Of a stretch of DNA of 64,000 nucleotides, positions 59,966 to 64,000 are shown in pieces. Under the pieces are notes generated by a model. The model was not told the DNA's origin and ran no database searches. It saw only the letters and a list, made by a program, of their open reading frames with translations. The position numbers were made by a program, and so were the translations under genes. The stretch covers positions 113,942-177,941 of the forward strand of contig JACRBL010000052.1 of NCBI GenBank assembly GCA_016234485.1, written 5' to 3'. The DNA comes from Chloroflexota bacterium (lineage in GTDB: Bacteria; Chloroflexota; Anaerolineae; Anaerolineales; Villigracilaceae). Each line of letters starts with the position of its first letter. Within the stretch, counting starts at the first letter, position 1.

Positions 59966-60433
59966 TTAGCGTTTATTTTCACGAAACAGACGAAGCCACT
60001 CTTCCACTTCCGCGTCGGACATGCCCGCCTCCTGTTTCGACGTTTGGCCGCCCGCGCGTGTGGACGCGTTGACCTGCCCCGCGAACGCGTCCGAAGAGAC
60101 GATCTCAGCGCCCACTGTGCGCGCTTCGGCCTGCACCGCGCGATCCGAGGTGACCACCGTCCAATTGCGCGCCCCGCGTCCGAGCGATTTGAGGCGAGCG
60201 CGGATGGCCGCGTCGGCGGTTGTCCCGAGTCGGACAAAGTGCGCAGTGACCGATCCCATTTTGCGCGTCCCCGCCTGCCCTGCGGGCGCGCCGTCAAAGT
60301 AGACGTCCACCTGCCTGCGTTTGGCGCGGCAAAATTCCTGCAAGCGCGCCACGAGTTGAAGTTCGTCGTCCATCGAGCGCAGGCTAAGGCCGAGTTTGGG
60401 AATCAGGTTGTGACCGTCTATCAAGTAGGGCAT
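59966..60433 (-). CDS. NYN-domain (YacP-like PIN-fold) RNase-type protein
   Basis: A 155-residue protein. It starts MPYLIDGHNLIPKLGLSL, where Asp and Asn are typical metal-site residues of the NYN/PIN fold. VDVYFDGAPAG and VVTSDRAVQAEARTVGAEIVSSDAFA carry the other acidic residues. YacP/Rae1-like relatives cut RNA at the ribosome; this function is family knowledge. The start at 60433 follows a TAAAATACAAC box; a longer frame to 60583 runs through repeats. Confidence 0.85.
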   Translation of the reverse strand: MPYLIDGHNLIPKLGLSLRSMDDELQLVARLQEFCRAKRRQVDVYFDGAPAGQAGTRKMGSVTAHFVRLGTTADAAIRARLKSLGRGARNWTVVTSDRAVQAEARTVGAEIVSSDAFAGQVNASTRAGGQTSKQEAGMSDAEVEEWLRLFRENKR

Positions 60434-60519
60434 GTTGTATTTTACCCCGCAATCTTTTACCGCGAACAACGTATGTGGATTGGCGTAAAAATGAAAGGTT
60501 CTTCCGTAATACGGGAAAG

Positions 60520-60690
60520 AGCTTAACCACGAAGGACACAAAGTACACAAAATATCTGTGTAAAAACAAATTCCTGGTTTCAAAGTTCGCGAGCAGTTGC
60601 ACTGCGAGCCGTTCAGCAGTACAACTGCTGAAGAAACTGTGAATTTTACAGACGTTTTTCCTTCGTGACCTTCGTGTCCTTTGTGGTTAA
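60520..60690. repeat. ACCACGAAGGACAC-type palindromic repeat, copy 3
   Basis: TTAACCACGAAGGACACAAAGTACACAAA (left, about 60523-60551) and CCTTCGTGACCTTCGTGTCCTTTGTGGTTAAAG (right, to about 60692) flank a copy of the CAGTTGCACTGC / CAGTACAACTGCTG repeat. One element therefore seems nested in the other. Confidence 0.7.
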
Positions 60691-60695
60691 AGTAT

Positions 60696-61100
60696 CTACG
60701 CCGTCGCCACTTCGGTCGTCACGATCTCGAACTTGGGCGGATGCTCCAGCGTCTTCTTCACCTTGCACAGATCCGCCGAGCGGATGAGCGCTTCGTGGTA
60801 TTGCTTGGGGAAGGTGGGCGGCACTTGAATCTCGAGGCCGATCTTTTCCATCATGCCGGTCATCGAGTTGGCGAAGTGACGTTGTACGATGCGAATGCCC
60901 TCGGTGGGAATGCCGCGTTGGCGACAAAAGCCGAGGATGTAGATGCCCGCGCAGGTCCCGATCGAGGCGAGGAACACCTCAAAGGGCATGGGCGCGGAAT
61001 CTTCTCCGCCGCCGCCCGCAGGCTGGTCGGTCAAAATCTCGTGTCCGCGAAAGTGCGCGTCCACGCGCGCGCCGCCGGGAAAGTCTATGATCATTTCCAT
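60696..61100 (-). CDS. OsmC-family protein
   Basis: A 134-residue peroxiredoxin-like protein of the OsmC/Ohr fold. The two redox cysteines are in ASIGTCAGIYILGF and SADLCKVKKTLEHPP. The motif PMPFEVFLASIGTC is family-typical. It probably reduces organic hydroperoxides or hydropersulfides in the cytoplasm. Confidence 0.88.
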   Translation of the reverse strand: MEMIIDFPGGARVDAHFRGHEILTDQPAGGGGEDSAPMPFEVFLASIGTCAGIYILGFCRQRGIPTEGIRIVQRHFANSMTGMMEKIGLEIQVPPTFPKQYHEALIRSADLCKVKKTLEHPPKFEIVTTEVATA

Positions 61101-61149
61101 GTGTTTTACTCCGTTTGTTAGCGTTACAGCATAAGGTTGCCAGCTTCCG

Positions 61150-61215
61150 TTGGTTTTGGATGCAGTTGAACAGCATCCCGCTCACAGTCCAACTGTTCGC
61201 GAACGGGCTTTGCGT
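61150..61215. repeat. GGATGCAGTTG-type intergenic repeat
   Basis: GGATGCAGTTGAACAGCATCC and CAACTGTTCGCGAACGGG match the copy at 19050-19130. It lies in the divergent gap between the OsmC and DUF1232 genes. Confidence 0.55.
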
Positions 61216-61276
61216 TGTTTTCTTTGCGTGCGAAATAGATGACACCCTGTCAACTCAAAAACTTACCACATCATCG

Positions 61277-61282
61277 TATAAT
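61277..61282 (+). promoter_or_regulatory. -10 box upstream of the DUF1232 gene
   Basis: A perfect TATAAT lies 27 bases before the ATG at 61310, which has its own AAGGAG site. No clear -35 is seen. Confidence 0.45.
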
Positions 61283-61309
61283 CAACCAAACTCGCTCAAG
61301 GAGATTCCA

Positions 61310-61675
61310 ATGACAGAAAAGAAACCCGGCAACATCATGGTCCCCCCGTCTGGCGGCATGTTGCGAGAAACGATCGTGCGTGTCAAACTCATCATGCGAT
61401 TGATGGGCGATAAGCGCGTCAACTTCCTGCTCAAACTTTTGCCCGTGGCCTCGCTGGGGTATTTATTTTTCCCGGTGGATTTGGTCTCGGTCATCCCCGC
61501 CATCAGCGCGCTGGACGATATTGCCATCATGGGCCTCGGCGCGTATCTTTTTGTGGAACTCTGCCCGCCCGAAGTGGTGAATGAACACATGCAGGCGCTG
61601 ACGAGCAACGTCAGCTCCGCGCCTTCTTCGGATGATGTGGTGGACGCCGAAGCGCGCGATATTTCCGATAAGTAA
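61310..61675 (+). CDS. DUF1232-domain membrane protein
   Basis: A 121-residue protein with the DUF1232 core LLKLLPVASLGYLFFPVDLVSVIPAISALDDIAIMGLG, which forms one or two membrane helices. Function unknown. AAGGAG precedes the start. The sugar dehydrogenase gene begins two bases after its stop, so the two are co-transcribed. Confidence 0.85.
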   Translation: MTEKKPGNIMVPPSGGMLRETIVRVKLIMRLMGDKRVNFLLKLLPVASLGYLFFPVDLVSVIPAISALDDIAIMGLGAYLFVELCPPEVVNEHMQALTSNVSSAPSSDDVVDAEARDISDK

Positions 61676-61677
61676 AA

Positions 61678-62904
61678 ATGCGACATCTCGCGCTCCTGAC
61701 TATTCTCATCCTGACAGCCTGCGCGCCCGCCCAAACCCTCACTGCTCCCCCCGCCCTCGCAACCGACTCCCCCGCGCCGGCCGCGCCGACCGCGACCGTT
61801 TCCCCCACGGACACGGCGACTCCTCCCGCCACGGCAACGCCCACGAGAGATTTCCCCAATCCCGACGCGTACGAATGGAAAGTGGTCGCGTCGGGGTTTT
61901 CGCGTCCCGTGGATATTCAAAACGCGGGCGACGGTTCGGGGCGATTGTTCATCGTGGAGCAGGCGGGCGTGATCCGCATCCTGCAAACTGACGCCCTGAT
62001 CGAGACGCCCTTCCTCGACATCCGCGAACGCGTGGACGACGGCAGAAACGAGCAGGGACTCCTCGGCCTGGCCTTCCATCCCAATTACGAATCGAACGGA
62101 TTCTTTTACGTCAACTATACCGAGGAAGGCGGAGATACGGTCATCGCCAGATTCCACGCTTCGGGAAATATTGCCGACCCAAACAGCGAAGCGCGTTTAC
62201 TGGGCGTGGCTCAACCTTTTCCGAATCACAACGGTGGCGCGCTGGCGTTTGGGCCTGACGGGTTTCTCTACATCGGTCTCGGCGATGGCGGCGCAGGCGG
62301 AGACCCACTGGGCCATGGACAGAATGTCAACTCCCTGCTCGGAAAGATTCTCCGCATAGATGTGAATAGCGGCGAGCCATACGCCATTCCATCCGATAAC
62401 CCCTTTGGCAATGAGGTCTTCCATTATGGTCTCCGCAATCCCTGGCGCATCTCGTTCGACTCTGCCACGGGCGATCTGTGGATCGGCGACGTGGGACAGG
62501 GCCAATATGAAGAGATTGACTTCTTGCACGCAGACGCCACAGGCGGCGTGAACTTCGGCTGGAATCGCTACGAGGGATTCCACGATTACGCATCGGGGAC
62601 GAATCTCAATAATCACACGCCGCCCATGTTTGAATATTCGCACAACGAAGGTTGCTCTGTGACGGGCGGATATGTCTATCGCGGCGCGATGCCAGAGTGG
62701 CAGGGAGTCTATTTCTTTGCGGATTATTGCTCGGGCAGATTGTGGGGCGCGCTCCACTATCAAAGCGCGGCGGAGGAGAGTTTTGTTTCCACCCTGTTGT
62801 ATCAGACGGGCGTGCAGATCCTAACCTTCGGCGTGGACGAAGCGGGCGAGCTCTATTTCGGCGGTGAAAACGACGGCACAATCCAACGGCTGGTGCGGAA
62901 ATAA
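61678..62904 (+). CDS. Sorbosone/glucose dehydrogenase-family (PQQ-type) beta-propeller lipoprotein
   Basis: A 408-residue exported protein. The signal ends in the lipobox LTACAP, followed by a Pro/Thr/Ala-rich linker to about residue 57. The six-bladed propeller has IVEQAGVIRIL, GLLGLAFHPNYESNGFFYVNYT, NHNGGALAFGPDGFLYIGLGDGG, GLRNPWRISFD and FGWNRYEG, the standard signature of the soluble glucose dehydrogenase/HHIP family. It may oxidise sugars outside the cell, with PQQ from elsewhere. Confidence 0.9.
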   Translation: MRHLALLTILILTACAPAQTLTAPPALATDSPAPAAPTATVSPTDTATPPATATPTRDFPNPDAYEWKVVASGFSRPVDIQNAGDGSGRLFIVEQAGVIRILQTDALIETPFLDIRERVDDGRNEQGLLGLAFHPNYESNGFFYVNYTEEGGDTVIARFHASGNIADPNSEARLLGVAQPFPNHNGGALAFGPDGFLYIGLGDGGAGGDPLGHGQNVNSLLGKILRIDVNSGEPYAIPSDNPFGNEVFHYGLRNPWRISFDSATGDLWIGDVGQGQYEEIDFLHADATGGVNFGWNRYEGFHDYASGTNLNNHTPPMFEYSHNEGCSVTGGYVYRGAMPEWQGVYFFADYCSGRLWGALHYQSAAEESFVSTLLYQTGVQILTFGVDEAGELYFGGENDGTIQRLVRK

Positions 62905-62973
62905 AGCAATCACCGCAAAGGCCGCGAACGGTTTCAATAAATCACGGCCTAACAGAAACACCACTGGCAACCG

Positions 62974-63056
62974 TCATTGCGAGCGTTCTTTGCGAAGCAA
63001 TCCCCTCCTGCGGTGAGGGGACTGCTTCGTCGGGAAAACCGCCCTCCTCGCAGAGA
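62974..63056. repeat. GTCATTGCGAG-type palindromic repeat, copy 2
   Basis: CGTCATTGCGAGCG, GCGAAGCAATCCCCTCCTGCGG, then the complementary ...GGGGACTGCTTCGTCGG and CCTCGCAGAG. It is related to the copy at 30535-30680. The flanks (62915-62960 and 63085-63120) hold a weaker relative of the ACCACGAAGG repeat. Confidence 0.75.
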
Positions 63057-63123
63057 CAAGGAAATTTGTAATTAACTGAATTAAAAAATCTTTGCGTACT
63101 TTGCGGTTTTCGCGGTTAATGAC

Positions 63124-63693
63124 CTACTCGCGAAATTCTTCCACCTGATAAATCCGCACGTCCAGATGTTTGCGCTTCCACAGGTCTGCGGACGCGCCCA
63201 TTTTTTGGCACAGGTTGGAGAGGAAATCTTCCGCCCGCGGCAACTTTTCCCAGACTTGCGGCAGGAAGGTGGCGCGGCGACCTCCCTCGCGCAGAATGAC
63301 TCCGTCCACGTGTGGGCGGAGTTTTGCGATTAAATCTTCGGGACTGGAATATTCGAGCGGGACAGGCGCAGTGAGCCGCGACACTTCCACGTTGATCGCG
63401 CCGAGTTCGGCGGTCTGCACGGGCGGGAAGCGGTAATCGTCGCGGGCCGCCGCGATGGCATGTTCGCGCACATCCTCGGCCAGCGGCTGAAAGGCTTCGA
63501 GCGCGCCGATACACCCGCGCAGTTCGCCGTCCACCGTCAATGTGACGAAGGACGCGCCGTCCGCACGCAGGGTGGGCGTGAGCGAGTTCCGATCCAACGG
63601 GGGAAGTTTCTCGCCGCGCACGCACAATTCAAGCGCCTGGCGGGCGAGGCGGAGCAGGGTTTGTTTTTCTTCGGTTGTCAGTTGATTTGACAT
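63124..63693 (-). CDS. amrA: AMMECR1 / AmmeMemoRadiSam system protein A
   Basis: A 189-residue AMMECR1-domain protein. The signature LRGCIGALEAFQPLAEDVREHAIAAARDD is clear, followed by VEVSRLTAPVPLEY, LRPHVDGVIL and RATFLPQVWEKLP. In many bacteria it is encoded with a Memo protein and a radical-SAM enzyme; they are not in this window. Function is unknown. The ATG at 63693 has GGGAGGG; an earlier frame start at 63735 is not supported. Confidence 0.92.
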   Translation of the reverse strand: MSNQLTTEEKQTLLRLARQALELCVRGEKLPPLDRNSLTPTLRADGASFVTLTVDGELRGCIGALEAFQPLAEDVREHAIAAARDDYRFPPVQTAELGAINVEVSRLTAPVPLEYSSPEDLIAKLRPHVDGVILREGGRRATFLPQVWEKLPRAEDFLSNLCQKMGASADLWKRKHLDVRIYQVEEFRE

Positions 63694-63931
63694 GAGGCCC
63701 TCCCGAAAAGGATGCTTTTCAAATGAAATTGCCAAGCAATATAGAATTTAGCGAGCAAGCCTTCGCACAAGGAATTACATTAAGGCACACGGATGCCAAT
63801 ATCTCTCAAGCATTCTAGGCCATCTGGCGAAAGGGCTTCAAATTTCATTGTTTTGAAATTTGGGTAGTCACCCTGTTGGGTGTGGTTGAAATAAGGTATA
63901 GATAGGCAAACATTGGATATTCGGAGGCGGT

Positions 63932-64000
63932 ATGGCGGAGTTAGCCAAAGCTGGAGACTTTTGTCCAAACCAAGGATGCCCGGACTATGAAAAGCTGCAA
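63932..64000 (+). CDS. Start of a possible transposase (zinc-ribbon N-terminus, cut by the window edge)
   Basis: An ATG after GGAGGCGG opens a frame to the right edge. It reads MAELAKAGDFCPNQGCPDYE, with a CPNxxCPDY zinc-ribbon-like motif. This resembles the N-terminus of IS1-like or helix-turn-helix transposase proteins. The upstream 200 bases are AT-rich and show no gene. Only 23 codons are visible, so the assignment is tentative. Confidence 0.45.
   Translation, partial: MAELAKAGDFCPNQGCPDYEKLQ

Noticed and set aside
63780..63968. 62-codon minus-strand ORF near the right edge
   Set aside because: It lies opposite the start of the possible transposase, with no ribosome site or recognisable motif.
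1..64000. tRNA or rRNA genes
   Set aside because: I looked for conserved rRNA and tRNA cores and recognised none. Without a covariance search a diverged tRNA could still have been missed.

Overview
The window is a GC-rich, gene-dense bacterial chromosome segment, and nothing in it looks like a phage or plasmid as a whole. Gene content suggests Chloroflexota, probably class Anaerolineae. The pointers are a multi-repeat DUF5671-like membrane protein, a TrpB2-type tryptophan synthase under a T-box, a B-box zinc-finger membrane protein beside recN/nadK, DUF4032, and secreted proteins carrying lipoprotein or Tat signals. This placement is inference; no rRNA or tRNA gene was recognised.

Layout. 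1-7.2 kb: recN (cut by the left edge), B-box membrane protein, nadK, a secreted lectin-like protein, moaA, a HAD hydrolase and dnaN. 7.2-13 kb: DUF5671 membrane protein, a small secreted protein, glutamate dehydrogenase, a glutaryl-CoA-dehydrogenase-like enzyme and a lower-GC beta-propeller protein. 14-19 kb: a peptide-type ABC importer (binding protein plus two permeases, no ATPase) and cyanophycinase. 19-22.8 kb: divergent amino-acid region, with asnA behind an apparent asparagine attenuator and trpB2 behind a tryptophan T-box. 22.9-30.4 kb: a sugar-type ABC importer (again no ATPase), two-subunit fumarase, MsrPQ and a DsbA-like thiol oxidoreductase. 30.5-42 kb: accessory island with a GNAT enzyme, a DUF6916-like protein, three tandem tail-collar proteins, a 2564-residue Ig/RTX surface protein and a small Tat protein. 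42-47.4 kb: lipoate ligase, membrane protein, DapA-family enzyme, DUF4032, phosphoesterase, response regulator, acetyltransferase. 47.6-52.2 kb: polysaccharide genes (GT4, WecA/MraY-like transferase, heparinase II/III). 52.3-64 kb: panC, ssb, M42 peptidase, thioesterase, Crp/Fnr regulator, metallo-hydrolase, creatininase, histone-deacetylase-like enzyme, NYN protein, OsmC, DUF1232 protein, sugar dehydrogenase, AMMECR1, and the first codons of a possible transposase.

The most interesting signal is the asnA leader. A TTGACA-17-TATAAA promoter drives a short leader ORF with five consecutive Asn codons, followed by mutually exclusive hairpins (1:2, 2:3, 3:4), the last a perfect intrinsic terminator. 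This has the architecture of classical ribosome-mediated attenuation, applied to asparagine synthesis. Two other themes recur. Several genes have a TANAAT box only 6-9 bases before the ATG, implying leaderless mRNAs. Small palindromic repeats are scattered between genes, sit in frame inside at least three coding regions, and supply stop codons of others. The tail-collar triad next to a giant repeat protein is a candidate uncharacterised surface system.
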